Shown piece by piece: positions 23,997 through 34,815 of a DNA stretch of 64,000 bases (position 1 is the stretch's first letter; the number at the start of each line of letters is the position of its first letter). The stretch lies in NCBI RefSeq assembly GCF_047948215.1, contig NC_134465.1:41701946-41765945 (forward strand). The letters are read 5' to 3'. The position numbers and the translations under genes are program-made. The notes beneath the pieces were generated by a model. The model saw only the letters and a list, made by a program, of their open reading frames with translations, had not been told where the DNA came from and ran no database searches. The DNA is from Lycorma delicatula. Taxonomy: Eukaryota; Arthropoda; Insecta; Hemiptera; Fulgoridae.

Positions 23997-24185
23997 GATA
24001 AAAGTGATGACTTATTACTAGGTATTAAATCAACAGCATTGAAATTTGGTGATAATACAAAGTTTTATTTATCTTTATTTGGTACTGGTATGATAGGTGG
24101 CCTTACAGTAAGTGGCATACAGTGTTCCCAAACATGGCCGTATTATACTGCACTCAGTATTGTTACAGCCCATCTTGTTAATCAG
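23997..24185 (+). CDS. COQ2: COQ2 exon 5: second aspartate motif completed
   Basis: Residues 293-355. DKSDD at its start (D293, D296, D297) completes the [13 protein letters not shown] motif that binds the second Mg ion. KSTALKFGDNTKFYLSLFGT and TWPYYTALSIVTAHLVNQ follow as in animal COQ2. Both splice sites are canonical and the exon keeps phase 0 at both ends. Confidence 0.94.
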
Positions 24186-25760
24186 GTTAGTAAATAATTA
24201 TATGAATAAACTACATTTTTAAAAATAAACAATTGTAATAACACATGCATTTACTTCTGAGAAAGTCAAACTATGAGATATCTTTTTATAATTAACCTAG
24301 TTATCAGCTTAACTTTGCAACTTTAATATCTTGAAAAAACATGGTGCTAAGGAATAAAACTTTCTCACATGCACTCAACATAAATATTAACTGCTATATG
24401 AATGTAAATATTTAATAAAAAGTATCAAAGCAAAATTTCCAAATGATTTTATTGTTCTATTCCGAATTTTGAATGTTTTGTTAACAACTATTCAATCCAA
24501 GTAACCATATTAAGAAAAAATAGAGTTGTAGCATGCTGATAAGTAATAATATAATTAATTGGCTTATCTAACGTAAATAACTTAGCAATTTTAAATATTA
24601 ATTGAAGTTTAAATGAGAATTTTGATAAAATTTTATACTATGTAATTTTATTTGATAATAAATCATCTTATTTGAATAAGATTGATTTATTAATAAATAA
24701 GAATTTATTATCTAGCCAAAGCAATAGAGTACAAGTAGTTTTCAATAATGTAATCCACATTTGAAACAAAAATATTTTACTTCACAGTACTTTGTAATTC
24801 TACTCTTACACGTACAAAAAAACAAAAACAACTCTCAGACTAAGTTAAAATTCAGAGGATCTTTTACTTGAATTTAAAATTTGATGTATCAAGTACACTT
24901 ATTAACAGCACTCTTTGCAATTGAGCAGTTTAATTGAGAGCATCAAGTGGTGAAGCATTATTAAAAACATAAAATACATTTTAATTTCAATTTATTCAAA
25001 TTGGTTTTTCAATTCCTGAACTACTTCTTATCAGAAGTACAGTGGTATTCCTATAACTTGAATGTTCAATAGAATAAAGAAAAGATTTGACTTATGAAAA
25101 ATGACAAGTAGAGAAACATACAAGGTATGAAATTACTACCTGCTGTAAATTCATGTAAAATGTTTGTCAATCTGGATATTGGTTTCTCATGAATTTCCCT
25201 TTTAAGTTCGTGAATTATGGAAGCATACTTGTCTGGATTTCTCAACGTACTTAAGTGTTTTTTTCTTTTAATAATTTTCTTCATCCTTTTTATAATACAT
25301 CCTCATCGCAAATGTTATCTCACCAACTAACCTTTAGAAATTGTGGATAGACCCACATTTTGAAGATTCATTTTTTTCAGTGATGCTTCTAATAAAATTT
25401 TCCAAGTTATTTGGAAAGGTCTGGCCTGACACGGACATGATAAATATGACCCTTTAGATGGTTACATGAAGTTTCAGATACATGCATTCAGTTGCTTCTT
25501 TGTGGTGTCAAATAAACTAGTTTTGACATTTTCTGAAAGTTGATAAAATTAAGTGTGAGCTGATGTAAAGTACCTGATGTAAAAGGTTTACCTCTGTGGA
25601 ATGTAACTGTGTCACTGTCCTATGATGTGACATAGTCTGGAATAATGTTTGTTCCTCTATTAACTTGCTCATGGTAGTGAATGAGGTTAATTAAGTTATA
25701 TTGTTTGACTTTTATGTCAATAAATATTAAAATTCTATTAAATAAACCACTTTGTACAAA
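24186..25760. other. COQ2 intron 5, start: no gene
   Basis: AT-rich intronic sequence. A minus-strand frame at 25284-25066 has a conserved-looking stretch (KYASIIHELKREIHEKPISR) but I cannot assign it. Confidence 0.45.
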
Positions 25761-25763
25761 ATA

Positions 25764-26400
25764 TTGAGATAAGACGTATCTTACCTTAATTTTTCATGAA
25801 AGTACTTTTGCGGATCCATATTTTTAATATGGACACAGTAGGTTGATGAAATTTTTATTATATATAGCCCAGTAATAAACGATGAACATGTAATAATTTT
25901 AAACAAATAAATTCTTTTAATCAAAATTTAAAATTCACATTTGAAATAGATAATAATAGCATATTAAACTATTTAGATGTCAATAATGAAATAATAAACA
26001 AAGGCAACAAATTGAAAAACCAGTATAAAGAAAACCTATATTTAATAATATAACAGTTCACAAAAAATTATATTACCTACCTTTAGTCTCATAAAATTAA
26101 CACTTATACAAATATGATTAATAGAGCAATCAAATGCACACATAATAACAAAGAAAAATTAAATAATGAAATAAACATCATAAAACATATAGTGGTTTAA
26201 ATAGATATGATACTACTTTAATAATATTTATAAAAAAATTAATAATAAACTGTAAAAATTAAAAATATTAATTAAAAATGTGGACACCAGATGACTTCCT
26301 TGTACATCTATTAAATTACATATATACATATTTTTAAAATGAAAAGTTCATAAAATGTTATTTCATTAATAACTTCTGATATTTTTTCATTATTTTTTTT
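25764..26400 (+). mobile_element. Penelope-like element relic: terminal sequence and RT C-terminus
   Basis: From about 25890 the + strand reads KINSFNQNLKFTFEIDNNSI followed by LNYLDVNNEI, then KENLYLII.QFTKNYITY and NMINRAIKCTHNNKEKLNNE. This is the order of the C-terminal part of Penelope-type reverse transcriptases ('FTxExExNxxINFLDL', 'RKPT...T', 'RA...', 'E...I'). Stops disrupt it. The GIY-YIG half lies at 30650-30850, beyond the RTE insertion. 25764-25825 is an inverted match of 31640-31685, perhaps an element terminus. Confidence 0.65.
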
Positions 26401-26499
26401 TTTTAATTGTGATTATTGAATTATTATTTATTTTAAATTTTTTACAATAGAGGTTAATAATTATTAATAATTCAATTTATTTAAATTAAAAAAAAAAGT

Positions 26500-26944
26500 T
26501 AAAAAAAAAAAGATGAAGTCTGATTCGAACCGATGTGTCTTACCCTTGTAAGATCCAAATATTTCATCAATTAAAATTTTATATAGCTACAACTCTTGAA
26601 TCAATAAAAATAAGTACCACTTCTAATATATTGTTGAAACGCTCTCAATGAGAGCTTATTACTGCAGTTAAGAAAAAGTAAAAAATCCAAAAACATTGGA
26701 TTTTGGGCTTTTTCTGAACACTTTTGGTTCAGTTGATTGCAATCAAAAGGGTAGGTGCACAACTAGATGTTACAACAATCCTAAATCCAAAATTTCAACA
26801 TCCTACGACTAATCATTTTTGAGTTATGCGAGATACATACATATAGATGTCACGCCCAAACGATCAAACTGGATGTTTCCATTGAAATCTGAAAACCAAA
26901 ATTTTTCATGATCACAATACTTCCTTTACTTTGTAAAAAGAAGT
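26500..26944. repeat. Dispersed repeat with tRNA-like B-box text
   Basis: GATTCGAACC at 26521-26530 is the complement of a tRNA B box. The later segment has ACATACATATAGATGTCACG (26830) and GAAAACC...ATCACAATACTTCC near 26890-26925, resembling the tails of hemipteran SINE-like repeats and, loosely, the copies at 56.6 and 57.1 kb. I see no complete tRNA head. The RTE composite is inserted right after it. Confidence 0.45.
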
Positions 26945-26954
26945 AAAGAAACCT

Positions 26955-27105
26955 TTTTTTTTTTTTTTTTTTGTCTTCAGTCATTTGACTGGTTTGATGC
27001 AGCTCTCCAAGATTCCCTATCTAGTGCTAGTCGTTTCATTTCAGTATACCCTCTACATCCTACATCCCCAACAATTTGTTTTACATACTCCAAACGTGGC
27101 CTGCC
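26955..27105 (-). mobile_element. 3'-end fragment of RTE LINE with poly(A)
   Basis: Matches 27343-27478 of the full copy almost base for base, from the poly(A) junction (GTCTTCAGTCATTTGACTGG on the + strand) up to GTGGCCTGCC, where similarity stops. It supplies the terminal poly(A) of the composite. Confidence 0.9.
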
Positions 27106-27347
27106 CTTGTAAAGATTTTACAAGAAAAACAATGGCGGAACCCGTTTTTCTGTTAACGCCTTCGTTATCGAGTTATAACCATTCAAAGTTGTAACGACGA
27201 AAAAATCGTGTAACAATAAAACAAGGTGCATTAACAATTTTATTACATTTTACATTCATAATGCATAAAATAACAAACTTTAAATAGCTCTATAAATATT
27301 GATAATAATTAACAACAAATTAAACAAACGGCTGTTTTTTTTTGTCT

Positions 27348-30305
27348 TCAGTCATTTGACTGGTTTGATGCAGCTCTCCAAGATTCCCTATCTAGTGCTA
27401 GTCGTTTCATTTCAGTATACCCTCTACATCCTACATCCCCAAAAATTTGTTTTACATACTCCAAACGTGGCCTGCCTACACAATTTTTCCCTTCTACCTG
27501 TCCTTCCAATATTAAAGCGACTATTCCAGGATGCCTTAGTATGTGGCCTATAAGTCTGTCTCTTCTTTTAACTATATTCTTCCAAATGCTTCTTTCTTCA
27601 TCTATTTGCCGCAATACCTCTTCATTTGTCACTTTATCCACCCATCTGATTTTTAACATTCTCCTATAGCACCACATTTCAAAAGCTTCTAATCTTTTCT
27701 TCTCAGATACTCCGATTGTCCAAGTTTCACTTCCATATAAAGCGACACTCCAAACATACACTTTCAAAAATCTTTTCCTGAGATTTAAATTAATTTTTGA
27801 TGTAAACAAATTATATTTCTTACTGAAGGCTCGTTTAGCTTGTGCTATTCGGCATTTTATATCGCTCCTGCTTCGTCCATCTTTAGTAATTTTACTTCCC
27901 AAATAACAAAATTCTTCTACCTCCATAATCTTTTCTCCTCCTATTTTCACATTCAGTGGTCCATCTTTGTTATTTCTACTACATTTCATTACTTTTGTTT
28001 TGTTCTTGTTTATTTTCATGCGATAGTTCTTGCGTAGGACTTCATCTATGCCGTTCATTGTTTCTTCTAAATCCTTTTTACTCTCGGCTAGAATTACTAT
28101 ATCATCAGCAAATCGTAGCATCTTTATCTTTTCACCTTGTACTGTTACTCCGAATCTAAATTGTTCTTTAACATCATTAACTGCTAGTTCCATGTAAAGA
28201 TTAAAAAGTAACGGAGATAGGGAACATCCTTGTCGGACTCCCTTTCTTATTAGGGCTTCTTTCTTATGTTCTTCAATTGTTATTGTTGCTGTTTGGTTCC
28301 TGTACATGTTAGCAATTGTTCTTCTATCTCTGTATTTGAACCCTAATTTTTTTAAAATGCTGAACATTTTATTCCAATCTACGTTATCGAAAGCCTTTTC
28401 TAGGTCTATAAACGCCAAGTATGTTGGTTTGTTTTTCTTTAATCTTCCTTCTACTATTAATCTGAGGCCTAAAATTGCTTCCCTTGTCCCTATACTTTTC
28501 CTGAAACCAAATTGGTCTTCTCCTAACACTTCTTCCACTCTCCTCTCAATTCTTCTGTATAAAATTCTAGTTAAGATTTTTGATGCATGACTAGTTAAAC
28601 TAATTGTTCTGTATTCTTCACATTTATCTGCCCCTGCTTTCTTTGGTATCATAACTATAACACTTTTTTTGAAGTCTGACGGAAATTCCCCTTTTTCATA
28701 AATATTACACACCAGTTTGTATAATCTATCAATCGCTTCCTCACCTGCACTGCGCAGTAATTCTACAGGTATTCCGTCTATTCCAGGAGCCTTTCTGCCA
28801 TTTAAATCTTTTAATGCTCTCTTAAATTCAGATCTCAGTATTGTTTCTCCCATTTCATCCTCCTCAACTTCCTCTTCTTCCTCTATAACACCATTTTCTA
28901 ATTCATTTCCTCCGTATAACTCTTCAATATATTCCACCCATCTATCGACTTTACCTTTCGTATTATATATTGGTGTACCATCTTTGTTTAACACATTATT
29001 AGATTTTAATTTATGTACCCCAAAATTTTCCTTAACTTTCCTGTATGCTCCGTCAATTTTACCAATGTTCATTTCTCTTTCCACTTCTGAACACTTTTCT
29101 TTAATCCACTCTTCTTTCGCCAGTTTGCATTTCCTATTTATAGCATTTCTTAATTGCCGATAGTTCCTTTTACTTTCTTCATCATTAGCATTCTTATATT
29201 TTCTACGTTCATCCATCAGCTGCAATATATCGTCTGAAACCCAAGGTTTTCTGCCAGTTCTCTTTATTCCGCCTAAGTTTGCTTCTGCTGATTTAAGAAT
29301 TTCCTTTTTAACATTCTCCCATTCTTCTTCTACATTTTCTACCATATCTTTTTTACTCAGACCTCTTGCGATGTCCTCCTCAAAAATCTTCTTTACCTCC
29401 TCTTCCTCAAGCTTCTCTAAATTCCACCGATTCATCTGACAACTTTTCTTCAGGTTTTTAAACCCCAATCTACATTTCATTATCACCAAATTATGGTCGC
29501 TATCAATGTCTGCTCCAGGGTAAGTTTTGCAGTCAACGAGTTGATTTCTAAATCTTTGCTTAACCATGATATAATCTATCTGATACCTTCCAGTATCGCC
29601 TGGCTTTTTCCAAGTGTATATTCTTCTATTATGATTTTTAAATTGGGTGTTGGCAATTACTAAATTATACTTCGTGCAAAACTCTATAAGTCGGTCCCCT
29701 CTTTCATTCCTTTTGCCCAGCCCGTATTCACCCACTATATTTCCTTCCTTGCCTTTTCCAATGCTTGCATTCCAATCTCCAACTATTATTAAATTTTCAT
29801 CTCCCTTTACGTGTTTAATTGCTTCATCAATCTCTTCGTATACACACTCTACCTCATAATCATCATGGGCGCTTGTAGGCATATAAACGTTAACAATCGT
29901 TGTCGGTTTAGGTTTTGATTTTATCCTTATTACAATGATTCTATCGCTATGCGTTTTGAAATACTCCACTCTCCTCCCTATCTTCTTGTTCATCACGAAA
30001 CCTACTCCTGCCTGCCCATTATTTGACGCTGAGTTAATTACTCTAAAATCACCTGACCAAAAGTCGCCTTCCTCTTCCCACCGAACCTCACTAATTCCTA
30101 CTATATCCACATTCACTCTATCCATTTCCCTTTTTAAATTTTCTAGCCTACCAACCTTTTTTAAGCTTCTAACATTCCACGCTCCGACTCGTAGAATGTT
30201 ATTTTTTAATTTTCTGGTGACCCCTTCCTTAGTAGTCCCCACCCGGAGATCCGAACGGGGGACTATTTTACCTCCGGAATATTTTACCAAGGAAGGCGCC
30301 TCCAT
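27348..30305 (-). CDS. RTE-type LINE ORF: endonuclease and reverse transcriptase, intact
   Basis: A 985-residue uninterrupted ORF. Residues about 36-280 form an AP-type endonuclease: GAWNVRS (41-47), SEVRW (72-76), GDWNA (176-180), QIDYI (242-246) and SDH (269-271) carry the catalytic and DNA-binding residues. Residues about 500-760 form the RT: GRKAPGIDGIP (503-513), DLEKAFD (634-640), RQGCSLSPLL (691-700) and FADD (732-735). The tail contains YGSETWTIG and EAFEMWCYRRMLKIRW, typical of RTE/BovB-like elements and often misannotated in insects as 'craniofacial development protein 2'. It nicks target DNA and copies its own RNA there. With all motifs intact, it could still be active or be a recent insertion. 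Confidence 0.95.
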   Translation of the reverse strand: MEAPSLVKYSGGKIVPRSDLRVGTTKEGVTRKLKNNILRVGAWNVRSLKKVGRLENLKREMDRVNVDIVGISEVRWEEEGDFWSGDFRVINSASNNGQAGVGFVMNKKIGRRVEYFKTHSDRIIVIRIKSKPKPTTIVNVYMPTSAHDDYEVECVYEEIDEAIKHVKGDENLIIVGDWNASIGKGKEGNIVGEYGLGKRNERGDRLIEFCTKYNLVIANTQFKNHNRRIYTWKKPGDTGRYQIDYIMVKQRFRNQLVDCKTYPGADIDSDHNLVIMKCRLGFKNLKKSCQMNRWNLEKLEEEEVKKIFEEDIARGLSKKDMVENVEEEWENVKKEILKSAEANLGGIKRTGRKPWVSDDILQLMDERRKYKNANDEESKRNYRQLRNAINRKCKLAKEEWIKEKCSEVEREMNIGKIDGAYRKVKENFGVHKLKSNNVLNKDGTPIYNTKGKVDRWVEYIEELYGGNELENGVIEEEEEVEEDEMGETILRSEFKRALKDLNGRKAPGIDGIPVELLRSAGEEAIDRLYKLVCNIYEKGEFPSDFKKSVIVMIPKKAGADKCEEYRTISLTSHASKILTRILYRRIERRVEEVLGEDQFGFRKSIGTREAILGLRLIVEGRLKKNKPTYLAFIDLEKAFDNVDWNKMFSILKKLGFKYRDRRTIANMYRNQTATITIEEHKKEALIRKGVRQGCSLSPLLFNLYMELAVNDVKEQFRFGVTVQGEKIKMLRFADDIVILAESKKDLEETMNGIDEVLRKNYRMKINKNKTKVMKCSRNNKDGPLNVKIGGEKIMEVEEFCYLGSKITKDGRSRSDIKCRIAQAKRAFSKKYNLFTSKINLNLRKRFLKVYVWSVALYGSETWTIGVSEKKRLEAFEMWCYRRMLKIRWVDKVTNEEVLRQIDEERSIWKNIVKRRDRLIGHILRHPGIVALILEGQVEGKNCVGRPRLEYVKQIFGDVGCRGYTEMKRLALDRESWRAASNQSND

Positions 30306-30609
30306 TGTTGCTATGTGAAAATGCAGAGAGCCACATTTTCTTGGAAAAAAAGCAGCTGTAGTTTTCCATTGCTTTCAGCTGCGCAGTACTCAGAGGACTG
30401 AGTGATGTTGATACGGCCGTTTAAGTCATTGTGACTCACGTCCCTAACAACTACTGAAAGAGCTGCTGCCCTCTTTCAGGAATCATTCCTTAGTCTGGCT
30501 CTCAACAGATACCTCTCCGATATGGTTGCACCTTCGGTCCAGCTACTCTGTATCCCTGAGCACTCAAGCCCCCTCACCAACGGCAAGGTCTCATGATTCA
30601 TAGAGGAGG
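30306..30609 (-). other. 5' UTR of the intact RTE LINE
   Basis: About 300 bases upstream of the ORF ATG. On the minus strand it opens CCTCCTCTATGAATCATGAG and continues with the ACCTTGCCGTTGGTGAGG text. This start is one I recognise from full-length RTE-type elements of insects, so the copy looks 5' complete. Its GC content is well above the surrounding intron. Confidence 0.75.
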
Positions 30610-30619
30610 AAAGAAACCT

Positions 30620-30900
30620 AACACCACATAATAAAACATTTAAAAAATAAAAATATAATAAAATAGATAATCTGTGTGGAATTTTAAAAATTAAATATAT
30701 TGATTGTGATGGTGTTTATATAGAAAAACAAATAGATCCTTTAAAACAAGATTTCTTGAACATTATAGAAATTAAAAAAATAATAAATTAGGTTTATCTA
30801 ATATGACAGACCATTTAATAAACATTCTATTTCTGATATTAATATAAATTTAGCAGTATTAGAAATTAATAAAGATTAAATATATTACAAAAGTAATAGT
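30620..30900 (+). mobile_element. Penelope-like element relic: GIY-YIG endonuclease part
   Basis: The + strand frames give LCGILKIKYIDCDGVYI (like 'SGIYKIKCNDCDKVYIG'), then after a frameshift KTNRSFKTRFLEHYRN and KNNKLGLSNMTDHLIN. This is the GIY-YIG nuclease that follows the RT in Penelope-like elements. It fits with the RT piece at 25.9-26.3 kb as one element split by later insertions. Confidence 0.75.
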
Positions 30901-30902
30901 AT

Positions 30903-31330
30903 ACCGGGTGTCCGATGAAGAAACAGAAGAACTTTGAAGACAAATTTTACTGGTTAAAATAATGAAAAACATTCACATAAACATAGGTCTGAAAATGCTT
31001 TATTTTCAAGTTATAGCTAGCGAAAGATTTTGCCTGTATTTCAGTTCTTCTAATAAAAGGAATCTCTACTGTAATTTTTGGGACCCAAATTAAAGAGTAA
31101 AGTTGGTGGTTATGTAATTTGAGCTGGGAAATAGTTTAAAATAGGTCCCAAAGCTGCAATTTCAGTAGTTTTTATGATATTTGATGTAAAACCCAAAATT
31201 TGGTGTCAAAAAACAAGTTTTGTTTAGGTTTGTAATACAATAACTTTGTACTTAAATGACTAATAAATGTGGCAAAACTTTATGAAAATTTAATTCTGAG
31301 AAAATTAATGTAAATACAGTGAATAAAAAG
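30903..31330. mobile_element. Half of a Tc-like MITE, diverged
   Basis: Starts CCGGGTGTCCGATGAAG and shares the order of motifs with the right arm of the 36-kb MITE read inverted (ACATAAACATAGGTC, AAGTTATA, TTTCAGTTC, GAGCTGGGAAAT). No partner arm is seen, so one end is lost. The section at 31288-31310 recurs near 11890. Confidence 0.5.
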
Positions 31331-31584
31331 TAAAAAAATTAAAAAATCAATTTTTTATTGTAGCAAAACAGATGAAAATTGAATGGTTCTTTCTGTACCT
31401 AATAAACATTCTTTTTTACTTTTTTTAATTATTTTTACCAGTAGAACATGTCCCGGAAGTTTCTTTGTGGGACACTATAAATACCAACAAAATTTCAATT
31501 TGATAAACCTTCAAACAGTGTTTGAGGAAGACATTCTTATACAAACTGCAACAGGTAACAGCACTTTTGCAAATTAATACACAA

Positions 31585-31690
31585 TTATTATTTTAGTATT
31601 TCTATTATGCAGTAATGGAATTGACTAAGCTAAGGGTGTGGGATCCTGTGAAAGTACTTTATTGAAAAATTAAGGTAAGATAATAATTTA
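31585..31690 (+). repeat. Copy of a repeat terminus, inverted relative to 25764-25825
   Basis: The stretch from GGATCC at 31642 to AAAAATTAAGGTAAGAT at 31682 matches the reverse complement of about 25780-25825. The two face each other across the Penelope relic and the RTE insertion. Confidence 0.6.
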
Positions 31691-31831
31691 ACATCACAGA
31701 GGAATAATATGTATCTTAAAAAAAATAATTTTTGTATTGCATATATGATGATATATATAATTATTATATTTCTGTGATATTTATATGCAAAAATATTATT
31801 AAATATATTGTATAATTTCTTTTGTTTACAG

Positions 31832-32026
31832 TTGTATAGTCTGGATATTAATAATCCGTCAGATTGTGGAAGAAAGTTTGTATCGAATCATAATGTAGGT
31901 TTATTATTATTTATTGGTATTGTAATAAGTAATCTATTAAAAGAAAAGGATGACAAAAGTAAAAGTACACATAGTATTGGTGATAATGAAATGAACAGTA
32001 ATAAAATTGTAGAAATTAAAAAGTAA
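31832..32026 (+). CDS. COQ2: COQ2 exon 6, last coding exon
   Basis: Residues 356-419 and stop TAA at 32024-32026. It has LYSLDINNPSDCGRKFVSN ('IYxLDIxxPEDCxxKFxSN' in animal COQ2), the last membrane helix VGLLLFIGIVISNLL, and a short polar Lys/Asp/Asn-rich tail that is not conserved. The acceptor is TTTTGTTTACAG at 31831, so the exon begins in phase 0. AATAAA at 32073-32078 is a plausible polyadenylation signal. Confidence 0.92.
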   Translation: MYSLDINNPSDCGRKFVSNHNVGLLLFIGIVISNLLKEKDDKSKSTHSIGDNEMNSNKIVEIKK

Positions 32027-32072
32027 TGTTTTTACGTTGTTTTACCAAAGTAGTTACCAAATAGTTCATTAA

Positions 32073-32078
32073 AATAAA
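32073..32078 (+). terminator. Candidate COQ2 polyadenylation signal
   Basis: AATAAA 47 bases after the stop codon. In AT-rich DNA this hexamer is common, so position is the main support. Confidence 0.45.
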
Positions 32079-32099
32079 ATGATATGATTATAAAATAGC

Positions 32100-34815
32100 A
32101 ATAATTTTAATAATTATTTTTAGAAAATAATGTTCAAGATGATGTAAACAAATTTAATTTTCATTAATCGTGTATATTTTTGTACGCGAAAAAAAAAATA
32201 TTTATAGTTTTTGATTTTTAGCTACATTTTTCCAAGGCTGTGTAATACTGTGGTGATAACATATTAATATTAACTAAACAAAAGCGAGAATATACTTTAT
32301 ATCTCAGTGTAAGAATTAAAAAAATTATTTATAATATACTGGTATAATGAGTAAAGGTGCCATTTTATTTTTTGCTTACTGTATTTGGATATATTATTTT
32401 TTACGTACTTGGTGTTGTGGTTTTACTGTTTGATGGTATTTTAATGTTCCTCAGAACTAGAGGAGGGGAAGTTACAAAATAAGTTTTCAACTCCAGTCAT
32501 TTTTCTTTTAAGAATTTATTTTTATGGAAATATTTTCTACATTTTAAAAAAAGTACTTTAAATTTTTTTAATATAGTAACCTACTAGTCAATACTTGTAA
32601 AATCTGAATCAGAACTGTCTTAATTGATGATGGGACTTGTTGTTTTCCATACCTCATAATTTAATCAAATTTTCCACCATGAAGGCAATTTGTCATTACT
32701 CAAAACAGATGAAAATCCAAAAGGATCAGATAAGGAATGTTAGCTGGGTGCTGAAAACGTTTTCAGTTTGTGACCTGTGTGTAGTTGGCCATTGTCATGC
32801 ATTGACATCCAAGTCATTTTCTATTGAACACTTTCTTCTGTTTCTTCTATGTGATTAAATTTCATTTACAATCTTTTGAGTATATTCATGGTGAACATTG
32901 TTGAAATATCAATACTAGAAGGGCACAATGGGAGTCAGCCGCTTTATTAAACAGATGCCGTTTAAGTATTACCATAGAACCGACTTGCTGTTGTGCATCA
33001 GCAGCAGGTGTAATCAGAAAACTTAATTTCTGACTATCCCCTAGTAAAAAAATAAAATTTATTAGACAAGTTTTATTATAAACTGCAGTCGCAGATATCA
33101 AATATAAAAATGATTTGTAAATTTGTTCAAAACGGTTTTTAGTCTTTACAAAATTTAATTAGAAATTTTCAGTGGTTTATTGACACAGATCCTTGTACAA
33201 AATAAAAATCAAGTTTTATATTAGGATTTCTTTTTTTTTATTACCAGGCTTAATATTTCAATGATTTACTTAGACTATAAAATTAATATGAATGAAAGAG
33301 AAATTCTATTATTATAAATATTGATAATAAGATACTGCTGCTCTATGCTATTTGTCCTTGTCTTTCTTGTGATGGTGAAATGTATAAAAGACCTCACCAG
33401 AGTTTTCTTCTTTGAGAGTAATGACTTTTCACAGCACAGCTGTTACCTGTCGTTAAGAAGTTAAGAAATAGTGGAGTTAATGTGTTCACTTGTAGAGCTG
33501 CAACTGAAGAGTTGTAAACTTTCATTTCAATGATTATATGAATATTAAAGTTGATATAGTCATAGTGGTGATTCATTGATTTCCAAAGTTGTTTACATAA
33601 ATGCATTCTTTTAAATGTAGTATTTAATATGTAGCCTTCCATTGTCACTATTACAGCACAATATTCATGAACAGTCGTGACTAATAATATCCCCTTGACT
33701 TGACACGAAACATAAATTAATGAAATAAAAAGAAAACTAGGAAAGATTGAAATAAAAAAATTAAAACATACAAACTCTCACTTACATTTTGAGAAATTTA
33801 TGAATAAATGTATTCTATGCATGTTTTATAATACTGTATCAACTTAAAATTTAAAATATCAGATCATAATTACAAATAAAATGGGGTTCTGAAATTTCAT
33901 AAAAACTAAACGGTGTATTTATTTAAAATATCCTGTTACTGAATTAGTCTGTATGATCTGAAGCTCTGAATGAATATGGTTATACTGCATATTCCATTTC
34001 TGAGATGAACAGTAACAGTGTTGTTTGTAAAACAGAATATTACTTGCATTTTAGTAGATGACTTGGTATGTTGATATTCAGAAAGAAATATGTATGGCTG
34101 AATGAAAATAATAAGTAGTAAATCACTTCACCCCTTAAATTCCCTAGTAAGCCTGGATTGGGAAGCTTGTTTGTCTTTAAGAATATTTATACAAATTATT
34201 TTGACTGTTTGTCAAGTCACCTGCATCTGTTGAGTTATGATATTTTATACACGTAGATTTGAATTTAAAAATATATCTGGTACAGATGTAATCAGTTATT
34301 GTTCTTTACTCATCCCCCTTAATATTCTAGTGTGATTTTCAAAGAGAAATTTGGTCTACAAACTTCTAGAAGTGACAGTGGCAGTGGCTGGACCGGTCCA
34401 AGAGTCTAAACTTTAGAGTAGTTCTTAAAAAGAACTGTTTTCATACACAGCAGCAGCTTAGGTGAATGGGCGAATTTGATGAACCAGCTAAGTCCTCTGC
34501 TTCAGGAATTTCTACTCAGTATGTCATTTGAGAATTTTTGTTAACAGTGCTCTACACTGTCTGGCCAACTCTCTTATAGCTATGACTTTGGCTACTAGTA
34601 TGAGAAGAAGTCACTGAGTGATGTTAAGTGCAGTAGAGGGGATACCATAGCGTACTGTACTATGGACCCGCCTTCAGATATTACATATACTATAACACTT
34701 TTCTTGAAGGTTATAAAACTTTTTTGAAGTATATTTCATATAGCACTATAAAGAGTGGAAATTCTTTCTTTATGCAACACATGTTGTCAAGTGGATTACA
34801 TTGATAAATAAAAAA
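32100..34815. other. Intergenic stretch: no gene recognised
   Basis: 2.7 kb between COQ2 and a transposon end. Several 60-85 codon frames exist (for example 32886-33101 and 33394-33648 on the minus strand), none with a recognisable domain. Around 34370-34700 the sequence is less AT-rich and may be an unrecognised repeat. Confidence 0.5.

Larger units (their letters stand above)
26945..30619 (-). mobile_element. RTE LINE composite with two poly(A) tails inside one target duplication
   Basis: AAAGAAACCT occurs at 26945-26954 and 30610-30619. Between these copies, read on the minus strand, lie a full-length RTE LINE (30609-27348), its poly(A) (about 27347-27336), 230 bases of other DNA (27335-27106), a 133-base copy of the same LINE's 3' end (27105-26973), and a 19-base poly(A). 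The single outer target duplication suggests one insertion event of an RNA that read through the first tail and ended at a second LINE copy downstream of its source. Two separate insertions are the alternative. Confidence 0.8.

Noticed and set aside
25066..25284. Minus-strand frame with KYASIIHELKREIHEKPISR as a possible exon
   Set aside because: It looks protein-like but I cannot name a family, and no upstream partner exon or convincing acceptor was seen.
26512..26560. Possible tRNA gene from GGTTCGAATC on the minus strand
   Set aside because: Only a B-box-like motif is present; there is no acceptor stem, anticodon arm or A box at the right distance.
28306..30318. Long + strand ORFs opposite the intact RTE ORF
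   Set aside because: They are antisense shadows; their Ser/Phe/Leu-rich composition reflects the Glu/Lys/Arg-rich real frame.
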